Part shown: positions 7,958-16,282 of the stretch, piece by piece
Layout of the letters: the number at the start of each line of letters is the position of its first letter
Position numbering within the stretch: position 1 is the first letter of the stretch
Origin: Acidobacteriota bacterium
Lineage (GTDB): Bacteria; Acidobacteriota; Thermoanaerobaculia; Multivoradales; J023
NCBI GenBank assembly: GCA_029263355.1
Contig: JAJCXQ010000746.1
Coordinates: 1 to 45,502 of the forward strand
DNA length: 45,502 nt
Direction of reading: 5' to 3'
Notes under the pieces: generated by a model
What the model was told of the DNA's origin: nothing
Seen by the model: the letters and a program-made list of their open reading frames with translations, nothing else
Database searches by the model: none
Translations under genes and position numbers: made by a program

Positions 7958-9154
7958 CTAGCTGTTCCCTGTTGTATCCAGATCTCGACGCGTCATGACC
8001 TGGATACGCTCGCCCTTGTCGCGACAGCCGAACCCGAGCAGATGGAAGAGTTCGAGGGCGAGCCATCGGGCGTAGCGACGATCGACGATAAAACTGCCCG
8101 GGCGGTCTGGATGCCGTCGGACACCCGGTAGCAGATGGAGAATGCGCTCCCAGTGCCAGCGGCGGACGACCCCGGATGCCGCCAACCAGAGTCGGTTAAG
8201 CGGCCGCACCACGAAGAAGCCGTCGGCCCCCTGAGCCTGATAAAGCGGCATCAACATCAAACCGCCGATCGGTGTCGACACCCGACCTTGGCGATCGCTG
8301 CCGACTTCTTGTCCCTCAGTGACCGGATGGAAATTACGGTAGCCAGGATCCATTTGGAAACGATCCTCAGGGCGAATCGCGTGTCGATAGCGAATCTCCA
8401 CAACATGGGGGAGGGCGCCGGTGCCCTCGGAGAGTTGTTGCCGCGCTGCTGTGACCTCGGGCCGTCCGGGCTGCAGGACGCCACTGACTTCGAGAGCGAT
8501 CCAGATCGCCGCCTCGGCACGTTCGATAGCAGAGGTCGCATCGTGTTGCCCCGACTCGAAACCGGCGTTGACGATACCCAACGACTCAACGTATGAGTTG
8601 AGAGTGCCGGCCAGCTCTTCTTCGAGTCCGAGCACCACCGGCACCGGAAACGCGAACGCGAACGGGCGATTGCTGAGCGCATCGTCAAGGGTGGCGAATG
8701 GCAGATCGGGACCCGAGGTGGTGTGGAGATCGAGCAGATAGATGCCGTCGGTGGCGTCGGCCAGCTGGCGTTCGATCTCGCGGTTCAGCTCCCGCAGCTC
8801 TTCGTCTTCGTCGTCGAGGGGCGCCGTGCTGGTCCGTAGTCGATCGATCCTCTCGGGGAGCCAATAACGATTGAGGTCGTGAGATAAATACCGTTGTTTC
8901 CGGCGCAGCGCCTTGCGGTTGCCTGCCAAACCGATAACGCGCCCGCAAACCAAGCCACCGGCGTCCGCAGCGAGTTGTGGCAACACCCGCTGCAAGGCCT
9001 TGACTCCTGCCGGCTCATTGCCATGGAGGCCGCCGACGATGATCAGGATCGGGCCCGGCTCCGGACCGTCGACACACCCCAGTACCCGCGGCACGTCGAG
9101 GCCAATGGGTGGTGCGGCGGGGGCAAGTGGGGCAGTGATGACCGAGGCATTCAT
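7958..9154 (-). CDS. Succinylglutamate desuccinylase / aspartoacylase family zinc deacylase
   Basis: This is a zinc carboxypeptidase-like fold. GGLHGNEPAG supplies the first His and Glu ligands, DLNRYW the substrate-binding Arg region, LLDLHTTSGP the second zinc His, and FESGQHD the likely catalytic Glu. The family cleaves N-acyl amino acids. This member has an extra ~120 residues after the catalytic Glu (a beta-rich part with DPGYRNFHPVTEGQEVG, then a basic C-terminus), so the substrate may differ from succinylglutamate or N-acetylaspartate. The ATG at 9154 is preferred; a TTG at 9169 would overlap the upstream stop (TTGA). The spacing of 11 bp to the kinase/mutase fusion suggests one operon. 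No other arginine-succinyltransferase genes are in view. Confidence 0.85.
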   Translation of the reverse strand: MNASVITAPLAPAAPPIGLDVPRVLGCVDGPEPGPILIIVGGLHGNEPAGVKALQRVLPQLAADAGGLVCGRVIGLAGNRKALRRKQRYLSHDLNRYWLPERIDRLRTSTAPLDDEDEELRELNREIERQLADATDGIYLLDLHTTSGPDLPFATLDDALSNRPFAFAFPVPVVLGLEEELAGTLNSYVESLGIVNAGFESGQHDATSAIERAEAAIWIALEVSGVLQPGRPEVTAARQQLSEGTGALPHVVEIRYRHAIRPEDRFQMDPGYRNFHPVTEGQEVGSDRQGRVSTPIGGLMLMPLYQAQGADGFFVVRPLNRLWLAASGVVRRWHWERILHLLPGVRRHPDRPGSFIVDRRYARWLALELFHLLGFGCRDKGERIQVMTRRDLDTTGNS

Positions 9155-9165
9155 ATTCGAAGAGC

Positions 9166-11634
9166 TCAACTGAGGTCGAACAAACGTTCGAGCAATAGTT
9201 GTAAAGGAAATTGCTGCAAAACGCCAGCCGCTGCCGCTGTCTCATCGTAGGTTGTTACCGCGTCGGCTTCGATACCTTGCCCCCAAACCAACACTGGCAA
9301 AGGGTCAGCGGCGTGTTGGCCACTTTCGGACAACGTCGCGTGATCCGCCGCCACCGCCACCCGTAAGTCATCGGTATAGCGCTCGAGGAACGCCCCCAGG
9401 GCGCGATCGACTTCTTCCAGGAAGGCGACCTTCAGGTCGGGGCGTTGATCGTGGGCCGCGATGTCAGCTCCTTTGACATGGACGATCACCAGATCGTCGC
9501 GTTTCAGAGCTTGCAGGGCGGCGTCGAATTTGGCGTCCAGATTGGTGTCAAGATTGGCGGTCATGCCGTCACGACTTATCGTCCTGGCGCCGAGGAGCTC
9601 GGCCAAGCCGAGGACGGTTCGGTCGCCGCCGATACACGTCAGTTTGAGAGGAATACCCGCCTCTTCGAGAGGTAACAGATGGTGGATCCTGCCGGCGCCT
9701 CGGGTCAATAAGATATTGGCGAGCGGGAGCCCAGCAGCCTTGCGACTTTGATTGATCGGGTGTTTGGCGAGAACCTTGTGCGCCTTCTTTTCGAACAGCG
9801 CGAGGATTCGTGCGGTCTGGACTGCTCGTTCGTCGTTAGGATCGATCGGTCGCGGTGTCAACGCAGGGCCGGCGGCAGCGCCATCACCGGGGTCCGATCC
9901 CTGAATATTCGACGATAGGCCGTCGCCACGCATCACGATCGCCAGTCGATGCTCGGTTGCTGCTTTGACCCGAATCTCCACCTCTCGGGCGAGACTTCCC
10001 GGCAGCGGCAATCGGTCGATCGCCTTGGCCAGCTTTTCGGTCTGTTCGCGGATGCGTCCCGCCCGTCGGTCGACAATCTGATTGTTGTCACCCAAAGTGG
10101 CGAAGTTGCCGCGCAACGCGATATCCCCGACACCGAGATCGATGCCGGCGCCCAACGCCTCTACCGGTCCGCGCTTGAGGGCTAGCGGTGACTGGCCGAA
10201 GAGCGCCAGCGTCCCCGCCGCGGTGTCGGGGACCACCCCTGGCGCTATCGGATCCGCGAGGCCACATTGACCCTCTTTCGCCAGTCGATCGAGATGAGGC
10301 GTGTCGGCAGCCTGTAGTGGTGTTCGACCACCGAGGGCGCGGATCGGTCGATCAGCGAGCCCGTCAATCACCAGCAGCAGCGTTGGGATAATCGGTTTCG
10401 AAGCGCTCCAGCCTGCCTGCGCCAGAGAGGGCAGCCGCTCCTGAAGCAAGCTCGTCACCAGGCGTAGGCTTTGTACAATAGGCGGGTTGTCAAACGATGT
10501 GTCGAGTAGCGGTACATCGTGCGCCTCGGCCTGTTGTAGCACAAAATCGTGAATCAGGCGGATGGCTTCGAAGTTCTCGACATAACGTTCGGCTCTGCGT
10601 CCGCCGAGCCGCGCTCGGCTGAGAAATCGTGAGCGATGGACCTCAATGTCAGGAATCGTCACCATCATCGGAACCTGATAAGCGGCGCCTTCGAGATCGC
10701 TGAAGGGCACCATGGGTGGGCATAGGTGTACACCCTCCACCAGGATACTCATGTTTTCGGCGATAGCGCGTTCGACCACCGCTCGGACCCCCACGCCGAC
10801 CCGGGTCGCCTGCTCCTCGAAGGTCGAAGTCAGGCGCTGAGTAAATTCAGGATCGTGAGCCGACAGGGTTGGATCTTCTGGTCCCGAGCCCTCGCCGAAA
10901 GCCGGTGCGACTTCGAAGCTGGAGCTGTGTAGAGCGGGCAGAATAGCTGGCGAGAAGACCATCCGCATCATCTGACGGATGGTGTCCGTAGATGTGACGC
11001 GATAGATGCGCAGCAATGGCGCGAGCTCGAGAGCGATCGTCGATTTGCCGGTACCGCTGGCGCCGCCGATGTAGATCACCAGGGGCCGGGGTAGCCCATG
11101 GATGCGCCGCACCAATCGATACCGCTGAGCGATTTCAGCGCCTTCTAAACGTTCCAGGATCTCCGCTGTCTGACGAGCGATGTCTGAACTGGTGGACTCG
11201 GTGGTTTCCGCAACTCGCAACTCCGTCTCGAGCTCCGCCACCAGCCGATAAGCCTTGTCGAGATCGAGGCCTGCGGCGTAGATACTTCGTGCGAGGAGTC
11301 CGCGAGAGAAAGGTTGTCTCTTGCCGTCCTTGACCACAATATGCTGAGCATTCTGCCGTATCGGTCCGCGCAGCCTCTCTGGCAAGTCGGGGCCGAAGAC
11401 ACTCTCCAGGTGTTCGTGGATCAGGTCGCGGATCTCAGAGGTCGTTACCTCCTCGCGATCTGCGAGGCGGTCACGAATGGCATGCGCCGCCGCATAACCG
11501 TCGTCAAAGCTCAGTCCACGCTGGACCAGATCGTGGGTGATCATGCCGCGCAGGAAGCGCTGTCGAGCCCCTTTCGAGCACACGACGATCAAGTTCTTGC
11601 GACGTCTCGAGCTGTCTTGTTGGGTTTTCTTCAT
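9166..11634 (-). CDS. Fusion: ATP-cone / 2-phosphoglycerate kinase / archaeal-type cofactor-independent phosphoglycerate mutase
   Basis: From the ATG at 11634 the protein has 822 residues. The first ~150 residues contain two ATP-cone-like segments (LIVVCSKGARQRFLRG; HIVVKDGKRQPFSRGLL). A P-loop kinase follows with YIGGASGTGKST and the 2-phosphoglycerate-kinase hallmark VTSTDTIRQMMRMV. After a joint near residue 425 comes an alkaline-phosphatase-superfamily domain of the aPGM type: LLLVIDGLADRP (metal site), PDTAAGTLALFG (nucleophile region), KRGPVEALGAG, HVKGADIAAHD and AADHATLSESGQHAADP. The mutase would interconvert 3- and 2-phosphoglycerate, and the kinase would make 2,3-bisphosphoglycerate from 2-phosphoglycerate, so one chain could couple both steps (inference). 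A TTG at 11685 would add 17 residues. The gene sits upstream of the deacylase gene. Confidence 0.88.
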   Translation of the reverse strand: MKKTQQDSSRRRKNLIVVCSKGARQRFLRGMITHDLVQRGLSFDDGYAAAHAIRDRLADREEVTTSEIRDLIHEHLESVFGPDLPERLRGPIRQNAQHIVVKDGKRQPFSRGLLARSIYAAGLDLDKAYRLVAELETELRVAETTESTSSDIARQTAEILERLEGAEIAQRYRLVRRIHGLPRPLVIYIGGASGTGKSTIALELAPLLRIYRVTSTDTIRQMMRMVFSPAILPALHSSSFEVAPAFGEGSGPEDPTLSAHDPEFTQRLTSTFEEQATRVGVGVRAVVERAIAENMSILVEGVHLCPPMVPFSDLEGAAYQVPMMVTIPDIEVHRSRFLSRARLGGRRAERYVENFEAIRLIHDFVLQQAEAHDVPLLDTSFDNPPIVQSLRLVTSLLQERLPSLAQAGWSASKPIIPTLLLVIDGLADRPIRALGGRTPLQAADTPHLDRLAKEGQCGLADPIAPGVVPDTAAGTLALFGQSPLALKRGPVEALGAGIDLGVGDIALRGNFATLGDNNQIVDRRAGRIREQTEKLAKAIDRLPLPGSLAREVEIRVKAATEHRLAIVMRGDGLSSNIQGSDPGDGAAAGPALTPRPIDPNDERAVQTARILALFEKKAHKVLAKHPINQSRKAAGLPLANILLTRGAGRIHHLLPLEEAGIPLKLTCIGGDRTVLGLAELLGARTISRDGMTANLDTNLDAKFDAALQALKRDDLVIVHVKGADIAAHDQRPDLKVAFLEEVDRALGAFLERYTDDLRVAVAADHATLSESGQHAADPLPVLVWGQGIEADAVTTYDETAAAAGVLQQFPLQLLLERLFDLS

Positions 11635-11969
11635 GTGGCGAGGGTCGTGTACGACTCGTTCGACGGGCGCCAAGCTCGCCAACAAGCCTCTTGGAGTGCG
11701 TCTCTAACTATAGATCCGTCCAGAAACGATCGTTGGTCGGTCGAGTGTTATGGGCTGCGCTCAGCCTGCGTGACTCGCTGGGCTGTTGTAGAGATGCATA
11801 AGCTAAAGCTTATCAATGGTTTATCCAGACCATTGATCATGCTCGCTCAGACATCCTCGGCCGTGCTCGCTCCACACACTCGACCTTACCAACTCGAAAA
11901 CACGGTTTCTGGACGCGATCCGACTAGAAAAGCAATTCTAGCAAGCCCTAGTTTACTGCGGACTGTCGC
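11635..11969. other. Intergenic leader region of the kinase/mutase gene
   Basis: This ~335-bp gap lies between the small TPR-like gene and the kinase/mutase fusion gene, both on the minus strand. It holds the two overlapping perfect inverted repeats at 11798-11837. It is locally more A/T-rich than the neighbouring genes. I see no coding capacity that resembles a protein family. Confidence 0.55.
11798..11837. promoter_or_regulatory. Two adjoining perfect inverted repeats in the leader of the kinase/mutase gene
   Basis: ATAAGCT (11798-11804) pairs with AGCTTAT (11807-11813). ATCAATGGT (11812-11820) pairs with ACCATTGAT (11829-11837) across an 8-nt loop. The stems share two bases, so in RNA they would compete or stack. 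No U-tract follows on either strand, which argues against a simple terminator. The site lies about 165-205 nt upstream of the fusion gene start and may be an operator pair or a leader structure. Confidence 0.5.
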
Positions 11970-12446
11970 TCAGCGGTGCTTCGAACCGAGCAGGCGATGG
12001 CGAAGCCTACCCAAAAAGCGGTTGAGCGGGTGGCGCCGGGCAAGCGATGCGATCACCGGTCGACGGCGCTCGCCAAGCGTTGACTTGAGCTCGATGAGGC
12101 CGGCGTGGGTCGAGTCGATCCGTAGCCCGCGCTCGGCGACTTTGAAGGCGGCTCGTCGATCACCGTCCAGTAGCTGGGTTTGGGCCAGGAAATAGTAGCT
12201 TTCGGGCTGATAGAGCTCAAGCTCTACCGCCCGTTTGCACAGCCTGAGCCCGTGCGCTATCTGTTTCTGATGTTTGGCGACACCATAGCCGAGGTATGAG
12301 TAGAAGAGCGCCGGCAGCTCATGTCCCGACCCTTCGTCCGCGGCCGCTTGGCTCAGCATATAAAGGCCCTCGTTCCAGTCGCCTTGACGACAGAGCTCGA
12401 TACCCTTCCAGGCGATCTCAACTGGCTCTGTAATAGGTGCTGCCAT
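11970..12446 (-). CDS. Small TPR-like protein
   Basis: The protein has 158 residues in helical pairs with TPR character: EIAWKGIELCRQGDWNEGL, YFLAQTQLLDGDRRAAFKV and AERGLRIDSTHAGLIELK. The last ~35 residues are basic (RRPVIASLARRHPLNRFLGRL and on), which may contact nucleic acid or membrane. No enzyme motif is visible. The ATG at 12446 has GGCGGGA about 8 bp upstream and is preferred over a GTG at 12482. It is transcribed away from the TPR/cNMP protein gene at 12686, with a ~240-bp shared upstream region. The family is not recognised beyond the repeat fold. Confidence 0.75.
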   Translation of the reverse strand: MAAPITEPVEIAWKGIELCRQGDWNEGLYMLSQAAADEGSGHELPALFYSYLGYGVAKHQKQIAHGLRLCKRAVELELYQPESYYFLAQTQLLDGDRRAAFKVAERGLRIDSTHAGLIELKSTLGERRRPVIASLARRHPLNRFLGRLRHRLLGSKHR

Positions 12447-12685
12447 GGCATTTCCCGCCGGTGAGATCATTGAACAAACCACTGCCTACGTTGATCTGGT
12501 GCGATACAACCCTGGCGTTCAAAGGAACACGATTGCATAGGTTGGGCTGTAGCATGACAATCATAGTGGAATAGCAATAAAAATCTAAGCGTTGCAGGAA
12601 TCAGAGATTCAGACCAGCGTGAGACGACCGGCCTCTGGCCGTTCCTTCAGAGGTTTGGAGCGCTCGTGTTAAAGTACAAGGTCCG

Positions 12686-14482
12686 ATGTCCAAACCGCAG
12701 AAGCCTCCGGTAGATATGGAGCTCCTCACATCGTTGGCCAAGCGTTTTGCTGACCGCGATATGTATGATGAGGCCGACGAGCTTTTCCAGCTCGCTTTGC
12801 GCTTTGCGCCCAACAATATGGGCATTCAGCTCAATCTGGCCGAGGTGCGGAAACACCGTCGCCAGAGCTTGGGGGATACGACACGCGACGCTGAACAGGC
12901 ATTGCGCGAACAGCTGCGGCGTAACGCGATCGACTCGGCTCACTTCTTCGGCTTGGCGGCGCTTTACGAGGAGCGCGGTAAACCGGATCTCGCCGCCGAG
13001 TGCCTGGAAATTGCCAGTAGTAAGGAAATGGCCAATCCTTACGTCCACAAACTCAACGGCAAGCTGATGTTTCGCAACAAGCGTTACGACGAAGCTGGCC
13101 GTGAGCTGCGTCGTGCCCAACGGTACAACCCGTTCGATCGCGAGATCGCTGACCTGCTGGGTCGCGTCGAGTACGAGCGCGAACACTACCGGGAAGCGCT
13201 CGAAGCGACCATCGATGCCTTCTTGTTACTGCAGGACGGCGATCGTGAGAAGGGCAAACATCTCAAGAAGCGGATCCGCGCTCTAAAAGTGATCCGCAAG
13301 ATCTCCAGTGCGGATCTGGTGCTGTTGTTCAGGGAGCGTCGCGAGAAGTTGCAGACCGCGTTCGATCGTCTGGAGCTTCAGCGCGAACGTTTCTTGCGCG
13401 ACGAGGACGCCACTCAGCAGATTCGAGTCCAAGCACAGGCCAAGCCGCAGAGTGGCCAACTGGAGCTCGCCAGGCGCATGCGCAAAGTGGATGCATGGAG
13501 CCACTTGGACGATGAGCAGATCTTTCATCTCACCCGGGCGGCCCACGAGGAGCACTTCGAGCAGGGCACTGAGATCTTCGCTTATGGCAGTTCCGGGGCC
13601 GACATCTACATTGTCGAAAAAGGCACGGTCGCCATTCGGCGGCCGACATCCTATGGCAACTACCCGCTCGGTAGTCTCGGCCCAGGGGATGTCTTCGGCG
13701 AAATCAACTTCATATTGCCCGGTGAACGTAGCGGTGATGCCGTGGCGGGCCCCAATTGTGAGCTGGTCCGTCTCGATCCAGCCCAGCTCGAAGCGGTGCT
13801 CGATCAGCATCCTGAGCTCGGCGTGCAAGTCTTCTGGGGTTTTTGGCATGGCTTGGCGCAGAAGCTGCGCAGCGCCAACGAGCAGCTGCGGACGTTCTTC
13901 GCTGAAGAGAGTGCGGTCGACAACTTTCAGGAGCAGCTCCATGGCCAGCGCCCCGACGCTGGAGCGGTTGAAGTCGGCGCCGACGACAAGATCGAGTTGT
14001 TCCGCGAGCAAGGCCTCAGCGGAACGGAGCTCGAGACCTTGGCCAATTTCTCCAACGTCAAGCGTTATCCCGGCGGCACGTTCTTGTTCCGTGAGGGGGA
14101 CAAGGGCCACGAGATGTACGTGGTGCTCGAAGGTCAAGTGATGATCAGCAAGTTCATCCCCGGCGGCGGCGAAGAAGCCCTGGCGATTCTGAATCGTGGG
14201 GATTTCTTCGGCGAGATGTCGCTGATCGACGGCGAGCCGCGCTCGGCCGACGCCAAAGCGTTCCAGGGACCGGTGACGGTCGTCACCTTCGATGATCAGA
14301 CCCTGAACGAGATCATGGCGATGGATCCCCGTGCTGCCCGCAGCTTCATGGTCCTGTTATGTCGCCTGATCTGCAAACGCATGCGAGAGATCGACGAAAA
14401 AGTGACCAGCTGGCGCATCATGGCGGGTGCCCATCCCGATTCGACACCGCCCGGCTCGGCGCTGCCCGACGCCGCCGCTTAG
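12686..14482 (+). CDS. TPR protein with two cyclic-nucleotide-binding domains
   Basis: Residues ~10-190 are TPR-like (DMYDEADELFQLALRFAPNN; RYDEAGRELRRAQRYNPFD). A helical, charged linker follows (~200-270). The first cNMP-binding domain (~275-400) has GTEIFAYGSSGADIYIVEKG and FGEINFILPGERSGDAV. The second (~430-570) has GTFLFREGDKGHEMYVVLEG and a cleaner phosphate-binding cassette, FGEMSLIDGEPRSADAKA, with the Glu and Arg that bind ribose and phosphate. The first cassette also keeps Glu and Arg. There is no helix-turn-helix, kinase or channel part, so it is more like a PKA-regulatory-subunit layout than CRP. It probably senses cAMP, cGMP or a similar nucleotide and works through TPR-mediated protein contacts (inference). 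Confidence 0.88.
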   Translation: MSKPQKPPVDMELLTSLAKRFADRDMYDEADELFQLALRFAPNNMGIQLNLAEVRKHRRQSLGDTTRDAEQALREQLRRNAIDSAHFFGLAALYEERGKPDLAAECLEIASSKEMANPYVHKLNGKLMFRNKRYDEAGRELRRAQRYNPFDREIADLLGRVEYEREHYREALEATIDAFLLLQDGDREKGKHLKKRIRALKVIRKISSADLVLLFRERREKLQTAFDRLELQRERFLRDEDATQQIRVQAQAKPQSGQLELARRMRKVDAWSHLDDEQIFHLTRAAHEEHFEQGTEIFAYGSSGADIYIVEKGTVAIRRPTSYGNYPLGSLGPGDVFGEINFILPGERSGDAVAGPNCELVRLDPAQLEAVLDQHPELGVQVFWGFWHGLAQKLRSANEQLRTFFAEESAVDNFQEQLHGQRPDAGAVEVGADDKIELFREQGLSGTELETLANFSNVKRYPGGTFLFREGDKGHEMYVVLEGQVMISKFIPGGGEEALAILNRGDFFGEMSLIDGEPRSADAKAFQGPVTVVTFDDQTLNEIMAMDPRAARSFMVLLCRLICKRMREIDEKVTSWRIMAGAHPDSTPPGSALPDAAA

Positions 14483-14734
14483 CTCGGTTCCATAGAACGG
14501 GGACTTGTCTCCGTGTAGCGGTTGTGCTACGGTGCGCCCGCGCGGGTCACCGCGCTGTCGCTCACTCCGGCTGCCATAGCCGATCCTTCCGAGCGGCGTC
14601 CTATTTCCCGACAGCTCGGGCAGTACACACAGACCAACCTGCAGGCCGCCCATCGCTTGGTGCCGGACCTGCCGAATGCAAATCACAGATCTGCTCTGGG
14701 CTCTTTGCAACGATTCATACTCGAGGAGAACCTC

Positions 14735-15031
14735 ATGCTGAAGAAGAACTATTCCAAGAACGGCACATCCTGCCGCGTCACCTTCAAAGTCCCGGCGGAG
14801 CTCGAAGCCGAGCGCGTCGCCCTGCTCGGCGAGTTCAACGAGTGGGATGCCGAAAGCCATCCCTTGACGAAGCGCAAGGACGGCAGCCACAGCGTCACCG
14901 TTTCGCTCGACGCCGGCAAAGAATACCGCTTCCGCTACCTACTCGATGGTGATCGCTGGGCGAACGACGAGACCCCTGATCGTCTGGTCCCCAATCGCTT
15001 CGGTAGCCGCGACTGCCTGATCGCGGTCTGA
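14735..15031 (+). CDS. Small isoamylase early-set / glycogen-binding-like (CBM48/AMPK-beta-like) protein
   Basis: The protein has 98 residues comprising a single Ig-like early-set domain: VTFKVPAELEAERVALLGEF, NEWDAESHPL, then GKEYRFRYLLDGDRWAND and VPNRFGSRDCLIAV. The GEFNEWD and YRFRYLLDG motifs are hallmarks of the AMPK-beta/CBM48-type carbohydrate-binding fold. No catalytic domain is attached. A freestanding domain like this could bind glycogen or act as a regulatory subunit. The ATG is supported by GAGGAG at 14723-14728. The frame stays open upstream to 14522, but that part shows no conserved sequence. The upstream gap 14483-14734 holds only short GC-rich inverted repeats near 14499-14540, a possible terminator for the cNMP gene. 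Confidence 0.85.
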   Translation: MLKKNYSKNGTSCRVTFKVPAELEAERVALLGEFNEWDAESHPLTKRKDGSHSVTVSLDAGKEYRFRYLLDGDRWANDETPDRLVPNRFGSRDCLIAV

Positions 15032-15034
15032 TCC

Positions 15035-15100
15035 GATCGCCTCTGGCGATCCCGATCGCCTCTGGCGATCCCGATCGGCTCTGCCGATCCCGATCGGCGA
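15035..15100. repeat. 19-bp tandem array of 17-bp palindromes
   Basis: Units start at 15035, 15054, 15073 and 15092 (the last is half a unit). Units 1 and 2 are GATCGCC-TCT-GGCGATC. Unit 3 is GATCGGC-TCT-GCCGATC, so both arms changed together and the stem is preserved. The array lies directly after the stop of the small early-set protein gene and 63 bp before the M29 peptidase gene. Confidence 0.85.
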
Positions 15101-15106
15101 TAACAT

Positions 15107-15130
15107 GGGAGGGTTCGTTCGAACTCTCCC
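15107..15130. terminator. Near-perfect inverted repeat before the aminopeptidase operon
   Basis: GGGAGGGTTCG (15107-15117) pairs with CGAACTCTCCC (15120-15130) with one G-T wobble. No T-run follows. It may be a rho-independent-like stop, a transcript end protector or an operator for the operon beginning at 15163. Confidence 0.4.
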
Positions 15131-15162
15131 AAACCCGATCCCATCTACGAGGAGCCGCAGTC

Positions 15163-16281
15163 ATGGCTGATCCGCGATACGAGAAGTTGGCTGATGTTTT
15201 GGTCAACTACTCCTGCGCACTGCAACCTGGTGAAGCAATTCTGATTGAGGCTTTCGATCTGCCCGACGCTTTCACCCGCAGCCTGATTCGCGCCGTCTCA
15301 GCGGCGGGTGGGTTACCGCTGGTCAGCCTGCGTTCGAACGCCGTGATGCGGGATCTGATGTTGGCGGGCAGCGAAGATCAAATGCGCTTGATCGGTGAGG
15401 TTGACGCCTATCGTATGTCGAAGGTGCAGGCCTACATCGGCGTCCGCGGCAATCCCAACATCTCCGAGTGGTCTGATGTGCCGCCGGAAAAGATGCGGCT
15501 CTACCAGAACCTGTGGTGGCAGACCGCGCACCGCGACCTGCGGGTCGAGAAGACACGCTGGGTGGTGCTGCGCTGGCCGAGTGGATCGATGGCGCAGCAG
15601 GCCGAAATGTCGACCGAGGAGTTCGAAAACTTCTACTTTCGGGTCTGCACCATGGACTACGCTCGTATGTCCCGCGCCATGCAGCCGCTCAAAGACTTGA
15701 TGGAACGGACCGATCAGGTCCGTTTGGTATCGCCGGGCACCGACCTGAGGTTCAGCATCAAAGACATTCCCGCGGTGGCGTGCGACGGCGGACGCAACAT
15801 CCCGGATGGTGAGGTCTTCACTGCTCCGGTGCGTGATTCAGTCCAGGGAGCCATACAGTTCAATGCTGAGACCATCTACCAGGGGGTCACCCATCGTGAT
15901 GTCCGGCTGGTCTTTCGCGACGGCAAAGTGGTCGAGGCCACCAGCAGCGACAGCAAACATCTCAACACCGTGCTCGACAGCGACGACGGCGCCCGTTACG
16001 TCGGCGAATTTGCGATCGGTTTCAATCCCCACGTCACCAAGCCGATGAAGGACATCCTGTTCGACGAGAAAATCGCCGGCAGCATCCACTTCACTCCGGG
16101 TAACGCCTACAAGAGCGCCAACAACGGTAATAAGAGCGACGTCCATTGGGACATGGTGTTGCTGATGACGCCGGACGCCGGTGGTGGCGAGATCTACTTC
16201 GATGACCGTCTGATTCGCAAGGATGGTCGCTTCGTGATTCCGGAGCTCGAAGATCTCAACCCCGAGCGTCTGGTCGACTGA
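15163..16281 (+). CDS. M29-family metallo-aminopeptidase (AmpS/AmpT/PepS-like)
   Basis: The protein has 372 residues, close to the family's usual ~370-410. It starts with ADVLVNYSCALQPGEAILIE, typical of this family. The metal-binding C-terminal half has NIPDGEVFTAPV (metal Glu), the segment around GVTHRDVRLVF, GEFAIGFNP (metal Glu), GSIHFTPGNAY and KSDVHWDMV, which supply the remaining His and Asp ligands. These enzymes remove N-terminal residues in the cytosol with Co, Zn or Mn. GAGGAG about 9 bp upstream supports the ATG. The next gene starts one base after the stop, so this begins a three-gene operon with mog and an SDR; why these belong together is unclear. Confidence 0.92.
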   Translation: MADPRYEKLADVLVNYSCALQPGEAILIEAFDLPDAFTRSLIRAVSAAGGLPLVSLRSNAVMRDLMLAGSEDQMRLIGEVDAYRMSKVQAYIGVRGNPNISEWSDVPPEKMRLYQNLWWQTAHRDLRVEKTRWVVLRWPSGSMAQQAEMSTEEFENFYFRVCTMDYARMSRAMQPLKDLMERTDQVRLVSPGTDLRFSIKDIPAVACDGGRNIPDGEVFTAPVRDSVQGAIQFNAETIYQGVTHRDVRLVFRDGKVVEATSSDSKHLNTVLDSDDGARYVGEFAIGFNPHVTKPMKDILFDEKIAGSIHFTPGNAYKSANNGNKSDVHWDMVLLMTPDAGGGEIYFDDRLIRKDGRFVIPELEDLNPERLVD

Positions 16282-16282
16282 C

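Noticed and set aside
11314..12195. 293-residue plus-strand frame spanning a gap and two genes
   Set aside because: It overlaps the kinase/mutase and TPR genes in antisense, has no ribosome binding site and no recognisable domain.
13308..14141. 277- and 284-residue frames on both strands within the TPR/cNMP gene
   Set aside because: Compositionally biased shadows; the +12686 frame has continuous TPR and cNMP motifs across the same bases.
14522..14734. N-terminal extension of the small early-set protein
   Set aside because: No family similarity, and a strong GAGGAG site precedes the ATG at 14735.
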